DNA of 64,000 nucleotides from NCBI RefSeq assembly GCF_002105155.1, contig NW_019028995.1, positions 248,001-312,000 on the forward strand, read 5' to 3'. Below the pieces are notes generated by a model. It was not told the DNA's origin, did no database searches, and was given only the letters and a program-made list of their open reading frames with translations. A program made the translations under genes and the position numbers. Each line of letters begins with the position of its first letter. The stretch's first letter is position 1. Below are positions 1 to 11,977 of this stretch, one piece after another. The DNA is from Lobosporangium transversale (Eukaryota > Mortierellomycota > Mortierellomycetes > Mortierellales > Mortierellaceae).

Positions 1-1500
1 TCAAACAACAAAAAAAAATCCTTGCCTTTTTTTTTTTTTTTTTTTTTTTTTTCATTCTCAGCTAGTGTCTTTTGATGCGTCACAGGCGTCAATGCATTCC
101 CGCTTTGTTTATTTGATTTTTGGTTTAAAAATAAGTTGAGCGGGCATTTCGGCCACGCGTCAGTGCCTTAAATTTTTTTTTTTTTGGAATTCTGGACTGG
201 TCTGAACTTTAAACTTTACTTTGAATTGAATCTGTTATTCTATTTTATTTATATGCCTTGTCACACTTGCTGCATGACGCATGCTAGTCGGGGATCTAAT
301 CTGGGCATTGCATCAAACACGTACTTTTTATTTTTGTTTATGATGGATCCGGGTTAAAAAAAAAAAAAAAAAAAAGTGTGCAGTTAATGACCGGCTTCTG
401 GTGTCAATCTTTATCTCTCTGTCTTTTTTTCTCTTTCCCTCCCTGCACTATCTCATTCCTCAGCAGCTCTTGGATTTCTCTTAAATACACTTCCTTAACT
501 CTCCCTCTCCCTCTTCCATAGCTAATCTTCAAAAAAAGGAAGGGAAGGTAAAGGGATTCATGGCATCGCATTTAACTTTGACATGTATTTTTACTCATTC
601 TTTCGTTACAGTAAAAAAAAAAAAAAACTCGGGACTACTTGGGGATGAACAGCAAGCTTGGTTAGATAATGTTTAGATAAACATAGCTTTAAAAAAAAAC
701 GTTAAGAACTTTAGGGGATATGCAGTCGAGAATGGATACTTTTTTTTTCTGCGTCATAGTGCTGCAAGTATGTGCAGGTTATGCAGCATGCAATGCAGTC
801 TTCTGCGATTGCAATGTTATATAATAAAGATATCCTCACAATGTGGATCCGCTCATGACGTCAAATTAGCCTTTTAAACTTGGTATACTGTAATCTGACT
901 GTAGATCCAGGGATTAATGTTCCCATAGGGGGGTTGTATATCATGTATGCATGCTTTTTAGGTAACAGGATCTTTATATGTATGTGTAAAGGAGCTTGAT
1001 AAAGTGACATAATAGAGGGAGAGAAAGAGAGATAGCAGTAATGCAAAATAATGGTATGTCTATTTCAATCCAATCTATTTGTGCCGAGTATCAACTGAAG
1101 AAGGAAAGGCTAATAAGCATTTGATGATATTATATCCTAATCTTACTGACAGAAAAAAAAAAGAGCTACTGCTATCATTGATGAGGAGCTGCATGATCCA
1201 AAGAAGAGCAATGCTCCTTCGTCCTCTCTCAAGGTGAGAGGGCAGGAAGAGGAGCCTAGCCCTCTCGTTGTTTATATTTTAGGAGTAACTTGAATCCATG
1301 GTAAGAACCAGAATAAGAGCCACCATCTCTTCATAAACCCTGATACTCTTGGTTATAGAGTTGATTGATCTTCGCAAGCCGTAACGACAATCACTCAAAC
1401 CAACGCTTTGGATCATAAACAAAAGCAGGCTCAGCAAAAAGGAAAAAAAAAGAAAGAGTTTCCCTGTGATTTGGTATAACAATCATTTAGTGCACGCGCC

Positions 1501-1545
1501 ACATGCCACATGCCACATGCCACATACCACATGCCACATACCACA
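1501..1545. repeat. Short 7-10 bp tandem repeat (CCACATG type)
   Basis: Units of CCACATG and CCACATACCACATG follow each other five to six times. It is not in a gene. Confidence 0.8.
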
Positions 1546-2963
1546 GTGGCACGAGTTTCATTCGAATGCAAAGTTTGCACATATAACAGTGTTTGTAACA
1601 ACTTGTGCACATTCCACACAGGTGAGACAAGAGCAAAGGAGAAAGTTCAGTGAAAGGTGAGATAAGCAAAGTAAAAAGTATTCTGGTGTACAGTTGAAAT
1701 ATATATGTGATTGTTGGTCTTTTGGACTTGTGGTGTTGCATCGCCTCCCTCAAAGCCATAAGCGTATAAACAATGAAAAAGTATAAAATCCCACTTTTTT
1801 TTTTTTTTTCCTCTTGTTTTACCTTGGTGCAAGGACCTGAAAGAGGTTTTTTTTATTTCTTTATTTTTTATTTTATTTTATTTTTTTTTACAGAACAATT
1901 ATGTGCTAAACATTCTGCTTCCTTCTCTATACATACCTTCCTTCTTACGTCTTAAACATTACTGTTGGCAAAAATGATTTTTAGCTCTTTTTTTTTGTGC
2001 CTGTGTTTACAAGGGCTAACGAGCGATTGAGGACAGCGTGCAGGATACAAACATCCTTCAACCATGCATAGATCGGGTTTATGCAGGCATATAGATGTAT
2101 GCTATCTCCAAAAGCATGCAGCATCTTCTTTCTCTCCTCCTACCTTGTCGTTAGGACAGAAGAACATGATACTCTTTTTTTTTCCTTCTTTACTTTTTGA
2201 AAAGGGGGAACAAAAAAGGTCAATGTATCATTTTTTTTTCTTTTTCAATAGAAATGTAGGCCTTTTTGATTGTAACACAAAAAATTCGGCTGAATGGCTA
2301 AATAGGAGTTCCGAGCGATTGGAATATTAATCTCTTTCATTTTAATCAATTCAGTCCTACTGAATTGGGCAACGATTTTTTAAAAAAAAACTTGAACAAT
2401 GTGTTACAATTGCTTGTTCATCATGCATCATTGTTTACGGATTATGGATCGTGCTTTTTTTTTTTTTTTTTTTTTTTTTTTTCCCGTCTTCCCGTTGGCG
2501 GAGATTTGATTTTAACCAACAATTCTTTAAAAAAGAAGGTCAATCAAGAAATTTCTCCATGCGCACGTTCCTTCATATATACAGCACTCACTTCTTCAGG
2601 TAATCCGGAGCAATTGGAAACTTCGAAAAGTATTTAGCCGATGAGCAGATGTTTCTTTTGTCCAATAACAGAGAAAAGGATCATGGATCCGAGTTTTTTT
2701 TTTTTTTTTTTTTTCTTTTTTTTTCCCTACTTTCTGTTCAGTCACAAGAATAAAAAACCCTCCCCCCTCCTTGATTTATTGGACACAGCACAGGATGTCA
2801 ACTCCTCATATTCATGTGAAGCTTACTGTTTCGTTACTTGCTACTAGAATTGAAGCTTCTTTTTGTAATATACAATAAGAAATAAAATAGTTGTCAAATA
2901 CCATGTGAAGTCTTTCTTTTTTTTTTAGAGAAAAAAGTGCTTTTATAAGGAAACTAGAAAGAG

Positions 2964-2987
2964 ATATATATATATATATATATATAT
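2964..2987. repeat. (TA)n microsatellite
   Basis: An uninterrupted run of about 12 AT dinucleotides. Confidence 0.9.
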
Positions 2988-3268
2988 GTATACCTTTGAA
3001 AATTTGATGCTTTTTTCTTTTTCTTTTTCTTTTTTTTTTTTTTTTTGTCTTTTTTTCATATCATCTGGTGTTTGGATCTCCATCTCAACATTGTCGTCAT
3101 TCACTGAAGTTTAAAAAAGTTCAGTTTATATATAAAATTAAAAATGTAACCTTGACGTGGCGGAGTTAAACAATGTCAAATAAAATAAAAAAAACTCAAT
3201 TCCTCATTTTGTGGCGCATATAAATATAAACTCGAAGACTGAATAAAGTTTCAACTCAATATATGTAT

Positions 3269-3291
3269 TATATATATATATATATATATAT
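3269..3291. repeat. (TA)n microsatellite
   Basis: About 11 TA dinucleotides in AT-rich DNA. Confidence 0.9.
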
Positions 3292-3967
3292 TTTATATGT
3301 GTTTGTAAACAGAAAATCCTTCTATAGCCCAGCTTCTCCGCGGATTCAATCCAGCAAACAAAAAAAAAAAAAAAAAAAAAAAAAGAACAACCAACACTTT
3401 GTGCGGAGATATCTGGTCAACCTTGTTTTCTTTCCATACATTCTTCATCTCTTGTAACGCCATCGAAATGGATAAATTTTCGTCAACGAAAAAGCAGACT
3501 AGGATGTGCTTTTGCAAAAAAAAAAAAAAAAAAAAAAAAAAAAGACAGACAGAATAGATGTCTCCATATACTTGTATTACTGCATGTGGCGGCGACCCTC
3601 CAATAAACTATGCGGCGGCGTTCATGCTTTTGTCAACTGAGGGTCCGACATTGAGCTTCATCAATTAGACAAGACATTTATGAAGATATTTTATGATAAG
3701 TGGATTCAGTGTTACCAAATCTAATGGCACTATGAATAAGACAATGACTATAACATATTTGATATTGCTTTTTGGTAATCTTATATACAAGTTCGCTCTA
3801 CAGAATAATGAGATCTGCGTTATATGCCAAGAGGCAATAACAAAACAAAACAAAAAGAAAGAAAGCAATAGTATCAACTCTGACTAGATCTATAGATTTT
3901 TAATTCTGCATCTAGATATTTCAAATAAATACAAAACAGGTGATATCTTTATCAATATATATACTTT

Positions 3968-6168
3968 CTACATGTTAGCCTTGTTGTCAATCTCTCTGCG
4001 GTCCAGATCCCCGTAAATATCAAGGCATCGCAATCGAATGGCCAAGAAAAACCCACCGAATCCGCAACATGAAAAGAAAATCTCAACGTATGTGTAAATA
4101 GACGGATCCACGGTCATTAGCTTTGCCACGATCAATGGAAATACTGAAAACGCGAGATTCATTGACGATACCGAGATCCCACTATGACCAGATGAGAGGA
4201 TTATCATATTAATATTCATCCGTATTTATAGTTTTTTTTTTTTTTTTAACTAAAAAAAGCCTTGGTTATACTGATCGTCCCCTCTACTTACTAAGCTGTC
4301 GCCATCTGATGGCTCTTAACCAAGGCAGGGATGGCACTTGTGAAAATGGCACCAATGGCCGAGGAGATACCCAAAGCCATCAACGCTGGTACGGGCGTCA
4401 CGATGGGAATGATGCCAAGCACGAAATGTGAAAATCCGATGATAAGGCCGCAGAGCATAAACAACCATGATTTTTGTCCATAGTGATCAACAAAGTAGCC
4501 AACAGGAAGTACAAGGATCGCTGACAACAGATCTGGGACTGTCATGATTTGAGCGGCTAAGAAAATCAGTAACGAAGCATGTGTTAGACCTTACTGGACA
4601 CTGCTTGCCTTGTAGGATTAAAAAAGAATAAGAATATTAAAAAACTTAATAGTGAACTACCTTTTTGGGGATCATTGTGATACCAGCGCATCTGCAGAAA
4701 TCCTGCGTGGATACTGTTGAACGGCACTTGAACACCAACAAGTAAAAATGTCATTGCAAACAATGTCCAAAAGGACTGAGTATAGTTACTGGCTGCCACC
4801 ATAATTGCTAAGCATTGTGAGAAGGGAGAGACTCTACCATTCCGATTGGGATCCTCCGTTTCAGAGGATGATGCTAGTTTTGCTACTTCTTCCTCTGTAT
4901 CCGAATCATCCTGATTATCAGATCCGAGCTCCACACTCTCACGTGCCCTACAAGCTAATTCCTTGGTATCCGGTTCTTCTGGATCTACCATAGTATATTC
5001 TGTAACCTGCTCTCGAGCATATCCTTCTGAGCTGCCCCTGATTGTCCTTCCTGATGTATGTAATACTGCCATATTTATTGTTTCGTCTATGGATGATTTG
5101 GTTCCAATGCTATGAGTTAGAGGATCATAGTGTCTTCTGGACATTGGATTTACACTGGCGTTACTGCTGCGCTCTCTTGTCAGCAGCACTGAATCATGAG
5201 ATAGCCTTATATTGCTGGGATAAGTTGTTGGCACACGCATGAATCCTGTAGCAATAGTCGATTCAAAACGATAATCAAGTAACACTAACACGCACGCTGT
5301 CATGAACGATAGCACGCAGGAGACAAATCCACCCCAGAATGCTGCAGGGACTGAAGACTTTGACCAAATATATGGTGTAAGCACATCATTCAAAACGCTC
5401 CCTAGTCGAGCAACACTATTTCAAATATTTTTATGGATTCATCAAAAAACATTTTTTTTCCTCCCCTAGGAAACCCATTAGTTTTTATGATAAATGTTAA
5501 TGTGCATGGCAAGCGCATGGTTCATTAGATAAAGAAAAAAAAACATACCAAAGGTTAAATCCCAACGCCATCGCTAACTCCTTTCCTCGAAAGTACTTGA
5601 CAGTGATAGCAGATTGTGTAACCGCCAAACTCTCGCCAGCGCCAAAGAGCACCCTTCCTAGGATTATGGCGGGAACATTTCTCTTCTCAACCCCAAGACA
5701 TACTACAAAGTGGCCGAATGCTACTGTTGCGGACAGTGAGAGAAGAAGCCGCCTATGACCAAACTTGTCTGCGGCATAGCCACCCAACCAAGGCAAGACA
5801 ATATTTGGTAGGGAATAGGCAGTGTAAAGGATGTTGAGAAAATAGGCATAAATCTCGTCTGTCATTTGCATGTATTCCTGTAGTGGCTGATTCAATGAGG
5901 CCGGATTATCAAAGGCATAATAATTGCCAAACATGACGAGACATGCTGCGGCGAGCATCGCCCATCGAATCTGTCCATTCCCTCCATTAGTGTTGGCGGA
6001 TGAAGTGAGAATTGCTGCATTATGGGGAAAAGGAGTTGATGAGAAGGAATCTTGTGAGGCATGACGAGCTAGGCCACAGGGTTGTGATGTTGGATTCGCT
6101 TCCAAGATTATATCTGATGATCCCTCGCTCCAAAGTGGTCTTGCCTCATGGTGGAATATATTGCTCAT
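3968..6168 (-). CDS. MFSD1-like major facilitator transporter
   Basis: Four exons (6168-5549, 5415-4661, 4556-4292, 4181-3968) join in frame to 617 codons. Donors are GTATGT, GTAGTT and GTAAGT, and all acceptors are AG. A cytosolic N-terminus is followed by about six membrane spans, a 150-residue hydrophilic Ser/Glu-rich loop (about residues 230-385) and a second membrane half, the usual 12-span MFS plan. The stretch GESLAVTQSAITVKYFRGKE followed by a GFNL-ARLGSVLND motif matches the signature region of MFSD1, a lysosomal dipeptide exporter in animals. Function in the vacuole or lysosome membrane is therefore inferred. The long acidic central loop is larger than I would expect for the family and may be regulatory. 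Family assignment is fairly sure; the substrate is not. Confidence 0.85.
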
Positions 6169-6331
6169 GTAAAAAGAAAAAGGGAAAATATCAACTGGAT
6201 GTATTCATGTAAGCAGAAAGAAAAAAAAAAAAGCAATGAGTTTGGCAGTGCAAGGTAAATGTCTTTTCAATTAGTTTATTCAGGGATACAGTCCTTTAGG
6301 AATAATAGTGGTATATACAAGTTTATCGATC

Positions 6332-7749
6332 TTATGCAGCTTTGATCTGCTTCTGCTTCTTAGTGACCGGATTTCCTGCTGGTGCTGGGACATCCTCTGT
6401 TCCTAGATAATCCCACGATCTTGGCGCCAATGCCACCGGGAGTACCCTAACAATATTAATATGATAAGCAACGTTTAATACCATTGCTTGCAATGATGAG
6501 CATAACCTTTTTTTTTTTTTTTTTTTACCATGTAGCTGATAATACAACGCCCTTTCCAAGATCTTCTGCTTGAATCAACGCCCATTGAAACCCAACCCAT
6601 GCAGAGATGATTCTCGAAAGGGGAACTAGAGCGGCCAATCCTGGAATTCCGGATACGGCTCCACTTAGGAACCCGAAAAAGATCTGACTTGTGTTGGTGA
6701 CTCGTTGTAGTTTAGCCATGCAATTGTGAGGCACATAAATCTCGTAACCCCACCAATAAGTATAAGCGCTGATGACATCGTTTGGGGGCGCTTTGGTCAA
6801 TGCTAGAACTTGCTGCTTAATGGAATTAATGGTTGAAACAAGAGTTGTCTTGTCTGCTGTTGCATTGGTAGCGATAGTAGTGGAAGATGTTGTTGTCTTG
6901 GTCACCGTTCCCTTTTTGCTGTTGCTTTCAATGTTTTCTGTATTTTTTGTGCTTTCTGCACTGTCTGTACTTCCAGTTTGTGCCGTTGTTTTCGTTGTAG
7001 AATCTGTGGATGATCCTTCTACTGGAGGTTTTACTTCATCTCTCTCTTTTTGCTCTGTGTCTTCTTCAGCCATGGTGATGGTTGTGATAGTTGTCGTAGT
7101 CGTTCTTACAGAAGGCTGCTCCTTAGGAGACGTAGATGATGCAAATGCTGTCATAAGCGAAGAAAATGAGATCGCCCACCAAGATGATGGTGCCTTTATT
7201 ACATCCGACTCTGGTTCTGATGCAGGTTGCTGATTCACATCAGGCGCTAGTTCGGACTCAGAGCTGGCGTTATTTGTGTTGTCCACTTTTTGATTCGCTT
7301 TGTCGTTTAAACTTGATTCGCCATGATCAGAAGAATCGATAGCTATCTTCATCCTTGTAGCATTATCTTGAATAGAATGCTGTTGCTGCTTGCTGTGCTC
7401 CCGATTGTGTACTGTCTTGAACTCTCCAACGGTTGGATCTGGCATCGCCTTCAAGATTGTAATCAATTCATTCACTTGGGCTGGTTTCGCCTTCTGAAGC
7501 GCTTTAACAGCCTTTTTCTTTTGATAGCTATCAACGTGGATCTCATGATTAGCACCTATAAAAAAGGTCAAGAATAAGTGATAGAGTAGTAAGTTAGTCT
7601 ACATTCTCAAGCCTCGTCATTTTTATTTTATTTTATTTTTTTTTACCAGTGATGAGATCCCGGATAGTGTGAGCCAATCCAATGTTTCGTGCCTCAGCTT
7701 CGACTTGCCGCTGAGTTTCGCTCAGAAAGATGTTTCGAAAGGAAACCAT
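6332..7749 (-). CDS. Uncharacterised protein with Thr/Ser-rich middle and hydrophobic C-terminal region
   Basis: Three exons (7749-7647, 7555-6529, 6446-6332) give 414 residues. I do not recognise the family. The N-terminus (about 1-85) is helical and charged. Residues about 90-275 are low complexity, rich in Thr, Ser, Glu and Lys. The last third contains a Trp/Tyr-rich stretch (AYTYWWGYEIYVPHNC), then about 60 mainly hydrophobic, Gly/Ala-rich residues that could form one or two membrane segments, and a Lys/Gln-rich tail (KKQKQIKAA). Ordered ends on both sides of a disordered middle suggest a real conserved gene. Both introns start with GTAAAA inside an A-run. It lies 163 bp upstream of, and codirectional with, the MFSD1-like gene; no functional link is evident. 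Confidence 0.75.
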
Positions 7750-9039
7750 GGTTTCGGGATATAATGCAGAGATATATGAATGCTATTTTTCTTTTTTTCT
7801 TTGTCAAGGCAGACTTCTAAATATGAAAACTATAGGAGGAAATGGAAAAACAAAAAGTTGTGTTGAAGTGTTTGAAAAAAAAAAAAAGAAAGAGGCCTTC
7901 ATCATGTCATGGCGGCCGTGACCGTGACCGATGCCAACCCCCCTATTTTTTTTTTTTAATGACCAAATTACAGCTTGAACGTAATGTAAGCTTCCTTTGT
8001 TCACCCCTTATTTTTAATGACCAAATTTTGAATACCAAGAAAGCTACATTAGTCGTTGGTGGCCAACCTGACCGATGTCACCCCCTATTTTTGGCAAGCG
8101 GGCCATTTTGACCCGCTTCTTGAGAGCAGACTGTAGTATGCTTGTACTTGCTGTATGCGTCTTTCGGACAAAGCAATAGACCAACAAGGGACATAGTCAC
8201 TCTTGATTGTCAACTTTGGTCCGATTAGGGTCAGGTTGTGTGCCTTTACTCTATCCTTATCAATCAATCTCGCGTACTTCAAGTAGACGCGGCATCTCCT
8301 CAACACTTTGGTCTACCACTACGCCCCTTTCTCTGGACCCGCTGCCCCCCACAAGGGTCATGCTAGGCTCTCCTGACCTTCCTGGATTCCCACCACCAAC
8401 GCTTATTGGTCATAGTCCGATAGAGTGATGACAACTGAACGCAAATCCTTTGACATGAAAGATAAACGCTGATAGGTGATCATTTCACCCAAAGCTGAGG
8501 CTACAATACCGGAGATGACATTGTGGCTCTTCAGTTCTCTAATTAATTTGTGACTCGACGAACCTGTGGATCGATGTCGCAACATGCTATTGAAACCATC
8601 CGAGGATCAACTCACACTCACAGGAGGATAGTAGCGCTACAAAAGCGTGTCGAGTGGGACAGGTGTATGGAGTGTGAACAAGGAAGGTCAGCGACACATT
8701 ATCTGTAATCAATATACAAAGATGAGGTGGTGTACGACTGTAGCCTCATTCCACACTGCTCAAAGTGTCTGGATATTCTTGACATGGATAAATTTGCGTG
8801 CAATGTTATGACGCTTCATTCTATCATGCCTTTCTTTTTTGTTTTACGGCCTGCATATACAATATAATAAGTGTCTAAGGAGTGGAGATTAATCTGAACG
8901 AAAGACAGCCAAACAACTCCCATTTCGAAATGGAAAAATGAAATACTAAGTAGTGGGTGACAAAGGGGATCTAAAATGGCATTGTAAACGTATCTACACA
9001 GCAAACGGTACTCGAAAGTCGCCTGGCTTAATCACATTC
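7750..9039. other. Intergenic region with short interspersed repeats and coding-like relics
   Basis: No intact gene is supported. Positions 7926-8092 carry repeated blocks (GACCGATG plus a C-run plus TATTTTT, and TTTTTAATGACCAAATT twice). Between 8085 and 8600 the minus strand has two open stretches of 60-73 codons (8306-8085 and 8585-8403) in a base composition less AT-rich than the surroundings. They are not recognisable and contain breaks between them. Confidence 0.5.
7926..8092. repeat. Imperfect dispersed direct repeats
   Basis: GACCGATGYCA followed by a C-run and TATTTTT occurs at 7926 and 8070. TTTTTAATGACCAAATT occurs at about 7953 and 8011. The blocks overlap in order, suggesting a decayed repeat unit. 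Confidence 0.6.
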
Positions 9040-11977
9040 TCAACTGCTTCCATCATCGAGACCATGGCTTAAAGATCTTGTCATTGCACCAGGACGTTTA
9101 ACGTTTCTACCAAATAATCTGTTCCTGAGTGCTCTAGACGCAAAAACCGTCAATCCAAATCCAGCCCAGTCAGAGTCCTGCAAGTCCTTAAGGTCACCTA
9201 CTGTCATGATATCCTGATTCTTCAGCTTGGCGAGCCATTCATTTGCTTTGTCTGGCCCACGGTGGTATGCCATTGCAGTGTCTTGGACAAGTTCTTCAAT
9301 GGGTGTATCCGGTAAATATTCTAAAAAAAATAAAAATAAAAAAAAGCAAAAAGCAAAAAGCAAAAAGATAAATATATATTATACAAGTGTACACGAACCA
9401 GATAAATAAAACCAATGTACTAAAATGTGTGAGAGAATGCAGGAGGAAAAGGACTTTACCTTTGAAGGGAAGCTCTACGTCACCGCTGTAGTCAGGATTT
9501 GAATTCCTACGACTCAAGCCTGGTTGAACTATAGGGTTGGTAGCGTCAAGAGTGATGGGCGAGATAGCTCCCTGCGACTGATTATTGTGTAACATCAGGG
9601 GTGAATTCGGTACATGGTGCCCTGAAATGTCCTTTTTGTCATTTGGTCCTGCCAGCTCGCGTAATATCCTATTGATGTCATGAGTGATCAGCCTCTGATA
9701 TTGCTGAGGAAGGACCTGCTCTTCGATCTAATATCCAAACAAAAGTATACGGGCCATATGAGCCATCTTAAATAGAGCATGACCTATATCACAAGCTTCG
9801 CTATGTTGCATATATGTCATATATGTTTCTCACCATTTCGTTGACCACTTCCTCTGCCGTGTCTGTGTCAGCATTGAACTCAAACTTCACCGATAGCTTG
9901 TCCATACCCTTGAATACAACCTGCAATGTCAAATGGTTCTTGGCCTCGTTCGTTGTCAAGACCACAACTTCGGGCTCTACCGCTAAAAAGGGATCTTCGA
10001 TAGCTTCCTGCGCAGAATATCTAGACACATAGCATGCAAAGGGTCAACAAGTTAAGAAGTCGAATCCAATATAATATTAACCTTGCCAAGGACTTTGAAA
10101 AGTTTAACAGCACAGTGTGTGTGGTGCGTGTTTCTACAGTCTATCTACCTTTCCTGTTCAGGAGCTATGCAATGATTGATCAAGCTTAGCACTTCGAGAT
10201 CCGTAACAGTGGCGAGGCAATCGGGTTTAAGGCCCTGTTAGAAATGAGCAGGGAAAGAGATTGGATATGAAGACTTGTCCATTTAGTCATATTAGCTACA
10301 ACTGCTAATGCAAAACACGCCTGTGACAAACTGGCAGCTCATCTTACGATACCTGGATGACTTTTTTGTAAATTTGGGCAGCGTTTTTGCATTCGCCATA
10401 AGGATACTCGCCTGTGACCATTTCGAGCAAGCACATGCCAAAAGCATAGATGTCAACTTTTTCACTGTATCCCTTTTCTTCATACATCTCTGGCGCCATG
10501 AACTCAGGTGTGCCTATGTTTGATCGCAATATTTACGGTTCAAAAGAGTTAAGCCGAATAATGCATCCCAGTAATAATCAGGCTGCAAGAAACGAAACAT
10601 CGACAATACCAATGACTGTGTATTTTTTGCCAATCTTCATTTTCGCCGTCCCCATGTCACCAATCTTGACTTCACCATGAGCGCCGTTGATGAAGATGTT
10701 GTCACATTTGATATCACGATGAATAATTGGTGGGTCGTACGAATGAAGATAAATGAGGCCTTTAAGAATTTGTCTACACCATCGTTTGATAACTTTGACA
10801 TTAGGATGCTGCAGCTTGCGGATATATCTAGGAAAAGTAGTAGACATGGACGATTTGAGTCAAAAGATTTCATTAACAATGCTCTCAAATGACTGACCAT
10901 CTTCTTCAGGGCGTTGTGAGCGACTTCCTTACTCTCTAAGGGTGCCCGAAGTCATGAGCTCAGTGATGAAGATAAACTCAGTATTGCTATACCAACAGTC
11001 ATGAAAGTTGATAATGTTTGGATGTCGAACACGCTTGAGAATTTCAACTTCTTGTGATAGCTCTGCATATTCTTGTCTGGTGGTCTGGAAGCAGTTCCAT
11101 GCTACCTCGTAGCCCTCTTCACGATCAATGCCTTTGTATACAATCTTGTAAGCTCCTTTGCCCAATACGGAGTTGAGCTATTTGCATAAAACCAGAAAGG
11201 TTAAATTAATAAAAGATTTTACAACCAGGTCGAGTCCAGTCCATTAAACTTGGTCTGTGTCGTGAGAGGGTGTTTGCAAGCCGTGCGACAATTAAACTTT
11301 GTTTTTTGGGCTTCACATGAGGGATTTTTTCTTCACAACATGGGAGTTGGCTTGCAAGATATTTAACAAGTGCGGCATTTTCTCCTCATCCATCCCATCT
11401 GCTGTTCGCCAAGAAAAAAGGCTAAACATGGTCGATAGAAGCCATAGTCTTTGACTTTGACATAAACTTATTGCTAACCGCGGCACCATCCCAACAAAAT
11501 GGCGCCTACTTCACACACAGATAATGTTGTCTCCGTCCCTCCTTACTCTATTTTTTCTTTATTTTTATTCTATTTTATATTTTTTCTCTTTCTTTTTTCT
11601 TTTCTTTCTTTTTTCTCCTTCTCTCCAGTTTTTCATGATCCTATTTTATTCCTCATATGTTACCTTAGCATATCTTCCGTTTGGGCTCTCTTCGACCACC
11701 TTTTCAGGATCATGTTTGGAATGATCAATGTACTCGGCTAGCATGAGACATTGAAAATAGCGGCGTTAATACATGCATGGTATTGTAAAGTGGCGAGTGT
11801 ATTATCCTTCAAAAAAGTAATATACGAGATCGAATTGCAATAAGTGCAATCCAGATTTGAGAAAAATAGAAACGTACAGAATGGAGAATAGTTTCGTTCA
11901 TGATCATCGTCATGGGGATGATCTGATTCACCAGAGCCACTCTGATAGCCTCTTATGTTCATGACCGGATCTGGCAT
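9040..11977 (-). CDS. WNK-type (with-no-lysine) protein kinase with C-terminal SAM-like domain
   Basis: Nine exons (11977-11878, 11737-11664, 11177-10933, 10827-10610, 10513-10353, 10234-10149, 10020-9834, 9727-9460, 9320-9040) join to 539 residues. The kinase domain spans about residues 55-315. The ATP-binding Lys sits in the glycine loop ([11 protein letters not shown], Lys69) and the usual beta-3 Lys is replaced (EVAWNCF), which defines WNK kinases. HRD is at 176-178, the metal motif is DMG at 197-199, and the activation loop ends [13 protein letters not shown]. After it comes an OSR1-C/PASK-like segment ([15 protein letters not shown], about residues 345-375), then a Ser-rich linker and a SAM-like domain at the end ([10 protein letters not shown] ... 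[11 protein letters not shown]). WNKs sense chloride or osmotic stress upstream of Ste20-family kinases; that role is inferred here. Confidence 0.93.

Larger units (their letters stand above)
1..3967. other. Gene-free, low-complexity intergenic DNA
   Basis: No coding region is supported here. Open frames are short, AT-rich and dominated by Phe or Lys runs from poly-T/poly-A. The stretch holds many homopolymer runs (for example around 32-52, 2455-2482, 2695-2714, 3360-3384 and 3517-3543), two TA microsatellites and a small CCACATG-type repeat. The right end probably includes the 3' UTR of the minus-strand transporter that stops at 3968. Confidence 0.7.

Noticed and set aside
4584-4660. Extension of the transporter exon, or a mini-exon before the third coding exon
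   Set aside because: Direct splicing from 4661 to 4556 restores the MFS sequence PQKAAQIMTVPD; the intervening frame does not fit the family.
6772-7233. 153-codon plus-strand open frame rich in Val/Leu
   Set aside because: Antisense shadow of the Thr/Ser/Glu-rich middle of the minus-strand gene at 6332-7749.
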